From DATJPR01 sp963752915 (GTDB taxonomy: Bacteria; Bacteroidota; Ignavibacteria; UBA10030; UBA6906), in contig CAVVZZ010000011.1 of assembly GCA_963752915.1 (NCBI GenBank), forward strand, positions 764,438 through 828,437: a stretch of 64,000 bases of DNA, written 5' to 3'. Under the pieces are notes generated by a model. That model did no database searches and was not told the origin of the DNA. It saw only the letters and a program-made list of their open reading frames with translations. Position 1 is the first letter of the stretch, and the number at the start of each line of letters is the position of its first letter. Both the position numbers and the translations under genes were made by a program. Shown piece after piece: positions 38,099 through 48,581 of the stretch.

Positions 38099-39822
38099 TT
38101 ATGCGCATGCCGTCAAGAAGGATTGAATCAGCGGAGGCAAGATTGCGCGACGCGAAAGCCGAACCTGCGAAGTATTCGCGCGCGTCGATATCGGTGGGAG
38201 CGTGTCCAATTGCACAGCGATATGCCCCGTCATTGCGCTATCAAACATATTCATCCTCTCAAAGACGTACCCTAGATTTTTCCAGCGTGGGCATCGCCAG
38301 GGTCCCGGACAAGAATGTCTCTCAGCGAACGAATCGCTTTTTCGGGGATAGTTACGTAACGCGACGTTCGCCAATATGCAGTTCATTGCTGTTTCATTGT
38401 ACTGTCAGGATCAACTTGATTTGCAAGAGGAAATCTGAGTGCCTCCTCGGCTTGTCCCAGGTCGCTGAAGTAGATTTGGCCAAGGAGGCGGAAGAGTTGT
38501 TGGATCCTGAAAATTCGAGGCTGGGGCTTTCTTGAAAAGACTGATTGCGTCAACCTACTTCCTTGATCAGCTTCCAATCTCCCAAGTGTAGTGTATGGAG
38601 CCGCTTTCGTCGAGTCCAACTGAAGCGCCTTCCGCGCGTTTGCCTCCGCAAATGTCTTCCACTTCGCACGATCTGAAACACCTCTCTCCGAGCTTTTCTC
38701 AAAGTAGCGCAGAGGTTCATTTGCCAGAGCCGCATAACCCTCCGCAAATGTGCTGTCACGATCAACAGCGGACTGGAAATTGGCTTCAGCTTGCAGTAAC
38801 CCTTCTTCATCTCCTCGCAATAATTGGATTGAACCATCCCTATAAGCAATAAACACCACTGGTGACAGGCTGCTCTGCATTAGGAGACAGCTCGATTCCG
38901 TACGCACTCCGTAGTCGTCTCCCCGCAATATGCCAGGCAGCCGAGTATACACTCCGATTGGAAGGATCATATTTCCAGGACCACAGCATAGCGTTACTCG
39001 CAGTCCTCGAGTCGTAAAGCTCAACTGCCATGTATTGCGATTGGATCTCCTGCCTTCCGCCTACTACCAGAAGAAATCGGGAGCCCATGCTCCTGCGAGT
39101 TTCCTGAACTCCGCGAGCTGTACGTTATTTCCGACACGTTCCGTTGTCAATTTCGTCCAAAAAGTCTTCTTCAGCTGACTGACGAGATCTTGTTCAAGTT
39201 CCTCCTGGTATAGGACGTGGTGGCCGGGTGGTCCTCAAATACAATTGCGATTGAATTTTCGCCTACGCGATTCTTCAATATCACATAAATAATCCCTGCA
39301 GTCATTATGGCAATGGTCAACCCAATCGCCATGAGAGAATTCCTCCGACTGATTCTCCGACCTCGTCGCAACAAAAATGAGCCCTCTATCTGCAGATCCA
39401 TCACCCACGTTGCTGCGATCGCCGAAGAAGAGTTGAGACGGCTATTCGAAGTGTGTCAAGATGTCTATCCAAAGGTGAAGTGCTGGCATCTTCACCCAAT
39501 GTGAAGCACTGAGGAAATACTCCATCGACTTCGAGAGCGGGCTCTGGTCGATTCGGAAAGGTACTATGGCGATCCCTTTGCTGACAGCTCTCTCAACTTC
39601 TCTCTCCACTTGCGGAGACACCATCGAATGTGTCAAAAGAACAAGAACCAAGATCTTGCTTTCTTCAATGGCGCGGAGCAAGGCTTCCCCGTAGTTTGAT
39701 CCCGGTCAGACATTTCTTGGAGCTATCCAACAGCGCCGATTATTTTCTTCGAGGGCAGCGCATAGGTCATCTGCAACATGTTTGTGCGTGTAGGGAGTAG
39801 AGGGAGAAACGTCGTGGGCCAT
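38099..39822 (-). pseudogene. TIR domain - membrane helix - FlgO-like/TPR protein, decayed
   Basis: Reading from 39822: MAHDV starts a TIR domain (KHVADDLCAALEENNRRCWI, an in-frame TGA after APRNV, then LLRAIEESKILVLVLLTHSM, SPQVEREVERAVSKGIAIVP and KSMEYFLSASHWVKM). A membrane helix follows at 39340-39280 (MAIGLTIAIMTAGIIYVILK). Next come a FlgO-like segment in two frames (LVSQLKKTFWTKLTTERVGN, then GSRFLLVVGGRQEIQSQYMA) and TPR-like helices (FQSAVDRDSTFAEGYAALAN, RKALQLDSTKAAPYTTLGRL) whose end is frameshifted. TIR domains of this kind cleave NAD or make signalling nucleotides. The arrangement is a known one in related bacteria, but here at least four breaks interrupt it. Confidence 0.7.
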
Positions 39823-40228
39823 CAGACTGCTCTATTTCAGTTTTGGCACCAAAGTCTGATGAATTCGCGGTAACCATCCACCTTGATTATTAAATTGGAA
39901 AACTTCGCACGATTCAGTTATGAAGCCCACCTGTGTTGGAGAGGCCCATTATTTGAAAGTGGGTGAATAGTTCCGGAGCGAACTTTTTAGCAATTAAGAC
40001 TCGAACTTCTACAATATTTCCAATCAGGCTGGTCGGTTCTACCCGAGGGAGTTCTAAGGGTAGAAAGTTGTCTCGAAGGAGCAACCGATCTCCATTTTCC
40101 ACGAGTGATTAATCCCCGATGCCACGCGTAGCCTTGCGGGCACCCTCGAGATCGGACGATTTGATTTTCTCTGAGAGGCGTCGGTTCCCCAAGTGGAACA
40201 ACGAAGCCATCCTGTTATATTGCTTCGA
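39823..40228. other. Region between the TIR and SLOG genes
   Basis: About 400 bases. A minus-strand frame at 39914-40102 (RVEPTSLIGNIVEVRVLIAK) looks weakly protein-like but matches no family I know. Nothing else supported. Confidence 0.35.
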
Positions 40229-41803
40229 TTAGCGCAAAAACGCGAGGCGCTCTACATATGTATGCAGAGCCGCAGACACTGCAAGTGCCATCACCATGGC
40301 AACGACTGTAATATGCTCCCATAGTTTAGTTTCATCACTCATATCCGGTGAGGCAAACTGCATAACGAGGAGGACGATCGATAGCACGATCCCTATGATG
40401 TGCAGTTGTTTTCCACCTGCAATAGCCTCTGTCCTCCGAAGTTTCCGCAAATTAATCTCCCCAACAAGTCCGAACCACTTTTCTTGAGCTTTCGTCCAGA
40501 ATGACATCGCCACCTGCATTTGTGAAACCCATTCCGATGAGGTTTCTTGATTTTGCGCTTGGTAAGACCATACTGTGAACAGGCGTCTGCCACGTCCCTA
40601 GAGCAATTTTAATCCATTCAAGTTCACCCTTGTGCTTGTAGAGATAGTGATCTGTCACATCTTCGTTGATGCGACAAATCTTCCAGAACGTCTGCACTCG
40701 TAATGCTTCTGCAAGTGCCCTGTCATCTTCATGTTTCAGTTGGATTATTCGTTCCTCTTGGCAACCCAGTAGAAGGCTGCGCCAACCGCAAGCAGGCCTG
40801 GGTAGAACATGAACAGGAATGGAGACCTGTAAGTTCTAAGTAATTCTGAAGGAAGAAAAAACCTACGACAACAAAGGCGATGATTGCCCTGAGGCTGGTA
40901 ACTCGGCTGATCTTGTGCTTCCCAGCAAGAACGTCTGAAACAGCAAATCTATGAATAAATTCAGAGATTTCTTTTCCCATTACACTTTGATCACGCTTCG
41001 AGATAATCCTCGTTGAAGCGGCTTCAAATTCTTCCGTACTGCGTTTCACAACTCCCTTGACATCCTTGTTATATGTATCTATGCGCCGCATAATGCGCTC
41101 GTATACTGACTCCGCAATGGTGGTGCCGCCCCAATATTCCGGGTAGTGTTTTGAAAGCGAATAGGGCGTTTGTGTACGTGGTGCAGGATTACCTATATGG
41201 GGCGTGACGATATGGTATACCGGCCCACTGTCGATCTGGCTAAGCGCTGGGGGTGGATTATTACTGATGAACCGGAATTCCTTCAATTTTCATCTTAACG
41301 ACTTGTGCCGTCCCAGCTCTCCGCTCCGAATCGACTCCGTCCCACAAGGCAATCAGAATCTGGCTGTATTGAGCTATAAACTTTCCCGCTTGCAAATACA
41401 GATCCATCACGAGTTCTCCCTTCAGTGAATCTCTCCTCTTCGCGGAAGCCGCTGAAAGCTCAACAACGCTAGTCGCTCGCGCCGATGCGACTGTCAAATT
41501 CCTGCTTGGATTCAGGCTCTGTAAAATCTTCGCGGTAAAGAAGTCTTCAAAAGGGAGGGGGACAACAGGAGAGAAGTTGAGTTCCAGAGCGACTCTGGCA
41601 ACCACGCGATCAGCACCCTCAGCTAGTGCGGACAGCAAAATCTTCGGCGAATGTGGATAGCGTGCGCAGATATCTCGAAGCAAATCACGCACCCTGTTTT
41701 CAAGTGGGAGAACGTCTTGTTGCCGAAGATCTCTGTGACCAATCGCGCCGATCACAAGTGGAACCAAAGCTGATTCAGCCGTGGCAGTGTTCTTGATGGT
41801 CAT
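40229..41803 (-). pseudogene. SLOG-like sensor with C-terminal membrane domain, frameshifted
   Basis: 41803-41270 encodes a Rossmann-type domain (VPLVIGAIGHRDLRQQDV, HSPKILLSALAEGADRVVAR, YSQILIALWDGVDSERRAGT), which I read as a SLOG/LSDAT nucleotide-sensing domain. The frame shifts after KMKIEG and continues as IDSGPVYHIVTPHIGNPAPR. Then come a membrane helix (LRAIIAFVVVGFFFLQNY), another shifted helix (FMFYPGLLAVGAAFYWV), a helical piece (ALRVQTFWKICRINEDVTDH) and two more helices ending at 40229 (IIGIVLSIVLLVMQF, ITVVAMVMALAVSAAL). SLOG domains fused to membrane effectors of the SLATT type are predicted immune systems. At least three frameshifts break this copy. Confidence 0.55.
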
Positions 41804-42098
41804 AGGCCTGCAACTGAATAGAATTGATTGCTAGTCCGAGAATACCTATCGGAATTACGACGCTTGGATAGACAACGGAGGAGACAGAACTACCCCTCGC
41901 CAGCACGCCCCACATTTCTGAGACACAAAGGATACATGCGGAGAAAATGAATGGCCGTTTAGTATGGGGAAGATATCAATACCAACCTATTTTCTCCGTT
42001 CCAGTCAACGACCATTAGACGCACTTCGGATGACAACCGATCGTGAGTCGTGTTCCCATAGTTGTTCTACACGAGACCCCCTCGACAACTCCAGATGA

Positions 42099-42296
42099 TC
42101 AGCGGACCCTTATTACAGAGTGACACTTGGGGCAGGAGATTTCTGCGTGCTTGTCGCCGAATAGCCCGCCATGGGATTGAGGATTGCCATACCTTGCTGC
42201 ACAGTCCTTACATATTTCCGCCTTGCAGAATGGACACGTGAAAGCGGTGTTCCCACCAAATAGCCCACTACCTTTGCCACAGATTGAGCATGCCAT
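42099..42296 (-). CDS. Small zinc-ribbon protein
   Basis: 65 residues from the ATG at 42296 with GGGAG upstream; the longer frame to 42557 is not protein-like. Four C-x2-C knuckles: CSIC, CPFC, CKDC and CPKC, around a Gly/His-rich loop (NPQSHGGLFGDKHAEISC). Likely binds two zinc ions. Function unknown; no partner gene evident. Confidence 0.65.
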   Translation of the reverse strand: MACSICGKGSGLFGGNTAFTCPFCKAEICKDCAARYGNPQSHGGLFGDKHAEISCPKCHSVIRVR

Positions 42297-43348
42297 GACA
42301 AACTCTCCCTGGTGAATGGAATTCTCTTGCTGCACACTACGCGTAACGGTTGAAACTCGGAATAGGTGACCGATGCAGGTCACACAATCATCGCTTTCTT
42401 CGAAGGGGATCGATTCTCGGGGGCGGAGGTGACAATGCCTCTCCCTCGTAGGCGATAAGAGGGGAGGCAATAAGAGAAAGAACGGTTGCGTGAATATAAC
42501 CTTAACTGTGGATACTTTCAATACCGCGCGGCGCCATATTGGAAAAGGCGCTCGCAATAGGAGAAGTGCGAGAAGGCCGAATTGGTGAAGGAAAGCAATC
42601 TTCTTAAATCACATTTCTAAGCGCTGAATTCAATCTTCATGGGGTTGGCTGCAATCGAACAAGGAGATCTAAGTCCCCTCATATCCTAATCACTGCATTT
42701 CGCTATCCTGGCGGAGAGTGACGGATTTCGCAAAACGAAGATCACATTCGACTAGTCCTAGATCGAGAGCGACTCGCAATTCTAACAATTAGCCCAGTTC
42801 TCAAGTCAATGTTGTTGACAAAAGGAAGACGTGTTCAATAATCATTGAACTCTGTTGCACAAAGGGTGCTTGTGAGATGAAAGTGAGGTGTCAGATTTGT
42901 CAGATCAGGCTTCAAAGCCTGGACGATGGTCAAATTCGGCATCCAGAGTCCGGTAACCTACGCCGTGCATTGTGTCCTTGACAAAATAGCTTCATCGGCA
43001 ACCGGACGAGCGCGTTGCCTTGATAATTCAAGTTCCTTTAGTGTGCTCGTAATGTAAGATCCCAGTCTCGGCAATTAGTAGTACATCGATCGGATCACCG
43101 GCCATAAGGACAATACTGGATCGACATTGTAGCGGCTTCCCTTGCGGTCGCGGACTGTGGCCGCTCCTGCTCTTCCGATTCCCACCGGGTTGCGCGCGGT
43201 CTGGTCCCCGATGCTGTAGAGAAATTACAGGATCTCACTCAGCTCGATCTCCTTGTTTTCCGTTGTGGAAGGCCACCATGCTTAATGCCCTGGAATTTGT
43301 GAATTCAAACCACGATTTTGCAATGACCAACAACCTTACGAGACCACA
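42297..43348. other. 1-kb gene-poor region
   Basis: No supported gene on either strand. Several short frames have no ribosome site. Possibly old decayed sequence in the accessory zone. Confidence 0.4.
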
Positions 43349-43717
43349 ATGCCTATCATCATCACTTACGACTTTGAAGGCGCAGATCCTAAGGACCACA
43401 ATATTCTACGGCACATGTTGGAGAACTTCGGCTGGAAAGCTGTGGGCGGTAGTGTGTTCAGATACAGTGGAGGGCATATCAGGCAAGGATTTAACTATGA
43501 GGATTGGTTAAATAATGTCGTCCCGTCTTTGACGTTCTTTCGGTCGTATGTCCGACGTCATCGCATGACTTTAGAAAGATTCACGATTGACGCGAGTAGT
43601 ACCAGCCAAATAGACTGGTCTGATCCTGCACGGGCATTCGGGAATCCTCCTAGTGTGCCGTCTCCGAGATACGTTGACAAAGTCGTTCAATCTTGGAAAC
43701 AATCGAATCTGCCGTAG
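43349..43717 (+). CDS. Small protein, possibly Cas2/VapD-like fold, 3' end replaced by IS630
   Basis: 122 residues as it stands, but the last 21 are encoded inside the IS630-like element (from 43653). The start MPIIITYDFEGADPKDHNIL followed by MLENFGWKAVGGSVFRYSG resembles the beta-alpha-beta opening of Cas2/VapD-type proteins (V-T-Y-D, then a helix, then a strand with S-V-F). The middle (DWLNNVVPSLTFFRSYVRRH) is helical. Without the element the frame would close at once (GNPPS, stop), giving about 101 residues. No cas genes or CRISPR array are nearby, so a toxin or nuclease role is only a guess. Weak ribosome site. Confidence 0.45.
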   Translation: MPIIITYDFEGADPKDHNILRHMLENFGWKAVGGSVFRYSGGHIRQGFNYEDWLNNVVPSLTFFRSYVRRHRMTLERFTIDASSTSQIDWSDPARAFGNPPSVPSPRYVDKVVQSWKQSNLP

Positions 43718-44742
43718 CTGTCCAGACAAACGGCTTGTGGTGTTTGTTGTATTGTTTAGCGTACGCTTCGATCTTTGCGGTCAGTTCTTTGACACTTTGG
43801 AAGGTGCTGCGTCGGATGGCCTGCTGCGTGATCAGGTTCTGAACGAGAGCTCGACCTGATTCAGCCACGATGAGTATGTCGGCGTGTAATGCACATGCCA
43901 CCGATCGCGCACGGCAAGCCATCGCTTGATGCGCGGATGCTTGTGCGTCGCATAGTTGTCGAGAATGATGTGGACGTCGAGATGCTTCGGCACGCTCGTT
44001 TCTACGTGCTTGAGGAACGCTAAGAACTCTTGATGGCGATGCCGCTCCTTGCATTGGGTGACCACATCGCCACTCGCGATGTCAAGCGCGGCAAACAGCG
44101 TTGTGGTTCCATGCCGTACGTAGTCGTGCGTGACACCCTCGACGTATCCTAACCCCATCGGGAGCATCGGTTGCGTTCGGTCCAGCGCTTGAATTTGGCT
44201 CTTTTCATCAACACACAGCACCACGGCATTCTCTGGTGAAATTTACAGAAGAGCCCAACAATGTCCCGGACCTTTTCGACAAAGAACGGGTCGTTCGACA
44301 ACTTGAAGTGTTCTTGCCGATGCGGTTGCAGACCGAACGCGCGCCAAATCCGGTGAACGGTTGCATGAGAAATCTTGGTCTCTTCGGCGATGGACCGGAC
44401 GCTCCAGTGGGTGCCATTCTTGGGCTTGGTCTTCAGGGTCTTGCGCACCAGCGCCGCCACGCGTTCGTCGGAAATCGTCCGCGGTCGTCCTGGCTTCAGG
44501 TCATCGTGCAGCCCTTGGATGCCATGCTCAAGGTAGCGTTGGCGCCAGATACCGACGGTTGGCCGCGTGAGTCGAAGCAGTGCGGCAATGGCCGTATTGG
44601 ATTCGCCGGCAGCGGCTCGCAACACAAGCTGCGCTCGCACAACAAGTGCATGCGGCAGCGTCCGTGAACGGGCAAGAGCATCGAGATCCTGGCGAGCTTC
44701 CTTGCTCAACACCAGGGGCCGGATAGGACGACCTTTCTTCAT
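43650..44742 (-). pseudogene. IS630-like transposase, frameshifted
   Basis: 44742-44225 is the helix-turn-helix half (RPLVLSKEARQDLDALARSR, TVGIWRQRYLEHGIQGLHDD, HATVHRIWRAFGLQPHRQEH). 44224-43860 is the catalytic half in another frame (VVLCVDEKSQIQALDRTQP, ALDIASGDVVTQCKERHRHQ, IILDNYATHKHP, SSWLNQVE). 43859-43650 ends it in a third frame (LITQQAIRRSTFQSVKELTA). The DDE residues are recognisable. Some IS630 elements use one programmed shift; two shifts are more than that. The stop codon uses the target-site TA at the element's end. Start has GAGGAAGAACC upstream of ATG at 44742. Confidence 0.8.
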
Positions 44743-44824
44743 GGTTCTTCCTCCGTAAGATAGGCGGTTGAACCATGATAAGGAACTCCGGAGTTATAGT
44801 ACAGTTATTTATGAGACACTACAC
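43653..44824 (-). mobile_element. IS630-family insertion sequence
   Basis: About 1170 bases flanked by TA at 43651-43652 and 44825-44826, the usual target duplication of the family. Ends read inward as TAGTGTGCCGTCTCCGAG and TAGTGTAGTGTCTCATAA, sharing TAGTGT---GTCTC----ATA. Its right end is exactly the left edge of duplicated block copy B. Confidence 0.85.
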
Positions 44825-44872
44825 TAGCTGACTGATACACCCCTTCCACAGCGCCCGAGGCATGCGTACGCT

Positions 44873-45199
44873 ATGATCTCCATCCTCAAGCCGCCACCAG
44901 ACGTTTCAGACGAAAATGCCCAAGCCGCTTTTCAACTTCGCACAATTCTGTGGACCCTCATGGGCGTCGGAGCGGTCCTATTGCTTGTTACTCCTTTTAT
45001 TTCCGGCGCTGGTCCGTATCTGCGATACGTTTTTGCCATGGGTTCTGGATTTTCTCAATGGCAAGAAGAAGAGAGTCTAGTAATGCGGAGCCTGATGGGC
45101 ATCGATTCAGGCGTGAAGGTTACCTCAAGAGGAGGATTTCCCGTGGAAGTGTGTCAAGGACCTGTGACAGCGGTTACTGACCGAGATGGAATCAGGTGA
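44873..45199 (+). CDS. Small single-pass membrane protein (copy B)
   Basis: 108 residues, differing from the 11782-12108 copy at residue 29 (Leu for Val). A second nucleotide difference changes Arg AGG to CGG and is silent. Same single membrane helix and proline-rich start; function unknown, possible truncated sensor. Confidence 0.4.
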   Translation: MISILKPPPDVSDENAQAAFQLRTILWTLMGVGAVLLLVTPFISGAGPYLRYVFAMGSGFSQWQEEESLVMRSLMGIDSGVKVTSRGGFPVEVCQGPVTAVTDRDGIR

Positions 45200-45311
45200 A
45201 ATCCTAATACCGGGATGTGGGAAGCGATTCACTGCAGAGTCAATCCTTCGGCGCAAATAACAGAAAAGGCCCGACGAGCCAAGCCCTGAATTCACACTGC
45301 AGCGGTGGCGG

Positions 45312-45440
45312 TCACCGGATTAATAGGAGCTTGCGCGTCTCCGCGTACGATCCGACTTGGAGCCAATTCACCAAAACGCCGCTGGCGAGTCTACCAACGT
45401 CGAATCTTCTTTCGTGGTGGCCGGCTTCAATCTTATTGAT
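45312..45440 (-). pseudogene. Orphan T9SS sorting-domain relic (copy B)
   Basis: Identical to the relic at 12221-12349 (ending GSYAETRKLLLIR), carried along in the duplicated block. Confidence 0.6.
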
Positions 45441-45450
45441 CATTCGAGCT

Positions 45451-45999
45451 TTACAATTCACGAAGGTACCGCTCCACCTGTTCGACAAGATACTTCGACA
45501 GATTCTCTCGATATCCGGAATGATTTTCCCGAACGCGGAACTTCGTGTCAATGATGACCGTCGACGGATTGGAATCGAAACCGAACGACTTGAGCGTTGC
45601 GCTTCCCCGGTCGTACGCGAACGGCAGATCGTACGCTCCTCCCCACGAAAGGAAAAGAAACCCAGACCTTCCGCGCGACGCGAAGGCTTTCGCTTTCTCA
45701 AGTGTCTCCCAGCCTGAGTTCACAAAGTAGAAGGCCACCCGGGGGTTGTTCCGGTATCGGCGATAGAACTCTTCCAACTGCGGGATCGATCTCCGGCAAG
45801 GACTGCAGTCGGAGCTCCAGAAGTCAAGGACAATGACTTTCCCTCTCAGATTGTTGGACGAAACCGTATCTTCGTTCAGAGTGACGAACGTGAATTCGGG
45901 CGCCGCGTCGCCGGAACCGCTCGTAGATTCCGTCCCTTGCCCGAATGACTTCGACATGCTCAGAGAAGCGAAAAGGCAGATGACGAAAGCAGATTTCAC
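45451..45999 (-). CDS. TlpA-like periplasmic thiol-disulfide protein (copy B)
   Basis: 182 residues, identical to the 12360-12908 protein as far as I can read: GTG start with AAGGAG, signal peptide, CSPC redox motif. No divergence means the duplication is recent or the copies are kept identical by gene conversion. Confidence 0.85.
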   Translation of the reverse strand: MKSAFVICLFASLSMSKSFGQGTESTSGSGDAAPEFTFVTLNEDTVSSNNLRGKVIVLDFWSSDCSPCRRSIPQLEEFYRRYRNNPRVAFYFVNSGWETLEKAKAFASRGRSGFLFLSWGGAYDLPFAYDRGSATLKSFGFDSNPSTVIIDTKFRVRENHSGYRENLSKYLVEQVERYLREL

Positions 46000-46208
46000 C
46001 GTGAGTGCTCCTTCATCCAATCAGAAAGGTGAACGGCAAGCCAGGCACCAAAGCGGCGTGGGATGACCATGGAGTCATCGGGCAAGAAGTGTTTCGGGAA
46101 TATACACCGCAATTCGAAGGTTGTCAAGGTGACGCACATTGCATGATCACGAGAAGGAGAGCCCGGCGATTGCCAGCCCCGAGCGGGATTGATATGCGAC
46201 ACCAGTTC

Positions 46209-48581
46209 TTAGCGGAGGAGCAACAACCTCATCGTTTTCACGTACGAGCCGGCCTGGAGGCGATAGAAGTATACTCCGCTCGAGAGATTTCGGGCGTCGA
46301 ATTGGACCTCATGATAACCAGCATCGATGTCGCGGTTTACGAGTTCGTTAACTTTCTGACCGAGGGTGTTGTAAACGGTCAGAAGAACGTGAGAGCGATG
46401 AGGCAATCCGTAGCGGATAGTCGTTGTCGGGTTGAACGGGTTCGGGTAGTTCTGGAAAAGCTCACACGTTGAAGGGACATTCGGAGTAATAGAGTTGACC
46501 GATAATGCAGTTGCATCAGCCTGATTTCCTGTCCGATGGTTGTTTCCTTGGAACGTTCCCCAGGCCGGGAGAGCTTGTGCAGTCACTTTTGCTAACGCAC
46601 CCAATCCACCATTGTTGAACACTAGGACTTTCCCGGTGGATGTCCCGGCAAACAACGTATTCCCGTTCAACAGAAGTGGCGAGGTTATAGCGGAACTGTC
46701 TCGGTAATACCATAACTCGTGTCCTGTTGAATCAAATGCAGCCACTTCACCGGCATCATTTCCGACATAGAGCGTTCCCGAAGGTGATATTGCCGGTGTC
46801 GATCGGAACGCACCCCCGGTCAGAAATGACCACTTGACCGAACCTGTTGAGATATCCATTGCGCTGATTGTTGAGTCCAATGAAGCCACAAATAGATTCC
46901 CTCTTCCATCTATTACCGTTGAAGCCACTACGGGATGTCCTTGGTGGATTTGCCAGCCAAGGTATACACCGACGCCGCTCTCAACTCGCACCTTAATAGA
47001 TTTTCCATGTCGAGTTGCATAGTAAATGGCGCCGGTTAAATCGACGGAAGGGGATGCCAAAATTGAGTTACCCGCCGATACTGTGTAATGCTTGGGAACC
47101 CCACCAATGAGGTCGTTCAAGTCGACAGCGTAAATTGTTCCGACTACTGTTGCGAACACCAGCATCCGGTCGGAGGTAATGACTGCAGAACTGCGGATGG
47201 GCGCATCAGCAAAGAAGCTCCATGTTACCAATCCCCTCGTCCGATTCACAGCAATGAAATTCTTGTTTTCCACACCGAGATAAATTTGATTGGCCGTTTC
47301 GTCCACAGTCGGAGTGACAGAAAGCTCTCCTCCAAGAGGAAGAGCTGGCCACACTGGTGCCCCATAACGTGAAAACGAGTACAAATTCCTATCTGAAGAG
47401 GCAATGTAGACCACTGAATCGCGTGAAGTCGAGCTCGATGAACGTACGCTTCCGCCGACCTCGAGCGTATAATCTATGTCGCCTGAAAAATCCATCTTGT
47501 AGATCGCATCACCGGAAGCAATCGCATAAAGCGTGCTATCGCCGACGAGACTTAACCCGGTGCATACTGAGTCTCGATTGGTCTGAATCGCAACGTGGCT
47601 GGGAGGTGGAATATGAACTAGTGATTGTGCCTCGTTACTCATCGCTCTCTCCACCAGATTACTATCCACAGCGGCAACTTTGTATCGATAAATCGCACCG
47701 AGCATCGGTGAATGATCGGTATAGATCAACTGGGTTCCGGCGACACTATCAAGAAGAATCGGCGCGCTACTGTTTTCCACGCGATAAATCCGATATCGCA
47801 AAGGGATGAACCCTAAGCCTTCCATCCAAGAGAGATGCACTGCATCATTGTCCGACTTGAGGCCCAGGCTAAGACCTGCAGCACCGAGGATCTCGTCTCC
47901 GTTGAGGGCCCTGTCATAGATCCTTATGTCGTCGATTATCACGCCCAAGGGGGTAGGCCCCGACACACTGTTCCTGCCAATTATTAAGGTTGCTTCGGGA
48001 TCGGGTCCCAAATCTCCTGTGGAATTGGCCAACCCCGCTAATCTAGAATCAATATACACTGCAATGTTTGCTCCATCGTATGCCACACACAGAAAGTGCC
48101 AGCATTTGTCAAGCGACAGTGATGAAGTACTTGCAAGAGAACCGTTAGAAAGGTTCGATGCACTGAACTCTACGCGCAATGAATCGGGAGATTGGGTTTC
48201 CTCAAAGACGGACATTGAGTACGTGCCTTGGCCGCGCGTCAACGGCCTAATTGACACTATGTTTACACTCTGTCCCACAGCGTCCGCTTCTCCAAGAGAT
48301 GTGATCTTTACCCATGCACACAACGTCACCTTGCTGACCTGAAGTTGAACTGGGACTGTCGCTGTATCATAAGCATCATCCGTGAAGTAGAGGGCACTAT
48401 TTGTCTTGCCGAACCTATCGCCTGTCTGCGTTGCACCTAAAACCGTCGCATTATTCCCGTATCCACTTTCGTCGTTGGCATTTCCGTTGAAAGGATAATA
48501 AGCTACTAGTCCGCTTGTAGGCACCTGGCCGAAGACCTTAGCGCTGATCACGAACACGACTAGAAGAAGCAGCGATTTCAT
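46209..48581 (-). CDS. Secreted LamG / FN3 / PQQ-propeller protein with T9SS sorting domain
   Basis: 790 residues, GAGG before the ATG. Signal peptide 1-18 (MKSLLLLVVFVISAKVFGQ). A LamG/concanavalin-like lectin domain spans about 22-235 (GLVAYYPFNGNANDESGYGN, WVKITSLGEADAVGQ, IIDDIRIYDRALNGDEI). An FN3-like domain lies at about 240-330 (RYRIYRVENSSAPILLDSVA). PQQ-type blades run from about 335 to 690 (LYAIASGDAIYKMDFSGDID, GLVTWSFFADAPIRSSAVIT, GSVKWSFLTGGAFRSTPAIS). A complete sorting domain follows (ELFQNYPNPFNPTTTIRYGL). It probably binds extracellular polysaccharide. The final 21 codons are inside the duplicated block, so this C-terminus matches that of the 13118 protein. Intact over 2.4 kb. 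Confidence 0.88.
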   Translation of the reverse strand: MKSLLLLVVFVISAKVFGQVPTSGLVAYYPFNGNANDESGYGNNATVLGATQTGDRFGKTNSALYFTDDAYDTATVPVQLQVSKVTLCAWVKITSLGEADAVGQSVNIVSIRPLTRGQGTYSMSVFEETQSPDSLRVEFSASNLSNGSLASTSSLSLDKCWHFLCVAYDGANIAVYIDSRLAGLANSTGDLGPDPEATLIIGRNSVSGPTPLGVIIDDIRIYDRALNGDEILGAAGLSLGLKSDNDAVHLSWMEGLGFIPLRYRIYRVENSSAPILLDSVAGTQLIYTDHSPMLGAIYRYKVAAVDSNLVERAMSNEAQSLVHIPPPSHVAIQTNRDSVCTGLSLVGDSTLYAIASGDAIYKMDFSGDIDYTLEVGGSVRSSSSTSRDSVVYIASSDRNLYSFSRYGAPVWPALPLGGELSVTPTVDETANQIYLGVENKNFIAVNRTRGLVTWSFFADAPIRSSAVITSDRMLVFATVVGTIYAVDLNDLIGGVPKHYTVSAGNSILASPSVDLTGAIYYATRHGKSIKVRVESGVGVYLGWQIHQGHPVVASTVIDGRGNLFVASLDSTISAMDISTGSVKWSFLTGGAFRSTPAISPSGTLYVGNDAGEVAAFDSTGHELWYYRDSSAITSPLLLNGNTLFAGTSTGKVLVFNNGGLGALAKVTAQALPAWGTFQGNNHRTGNQADATALSVNSITPNVPSTCELFQNYPNPFNPTTTIRYGLPHRSHVLLTVYNTLGQKVNELVNRDIDAGYHEVQFDARNLSSGVYFYRLQAGSYVKTMRLLLLR

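Larger units (their letters stand above)
44825..46271. repeat. 1.45-kb duplicated block, copy B
   Basis: Second copy of 11734-13180 with only two differences seen. Its left edge is the TA target site of the IS630-like element. Its right edge lies in the codons for the last residues of the T9SS protein at 46209-48581. Confidence 0.95.

Noticed and set aside
43349..43717. A CRISPR-Cas locus
   Set aside because: No repeat-spacer array and no other cas gene nearby; only a vague Cas2-like start.
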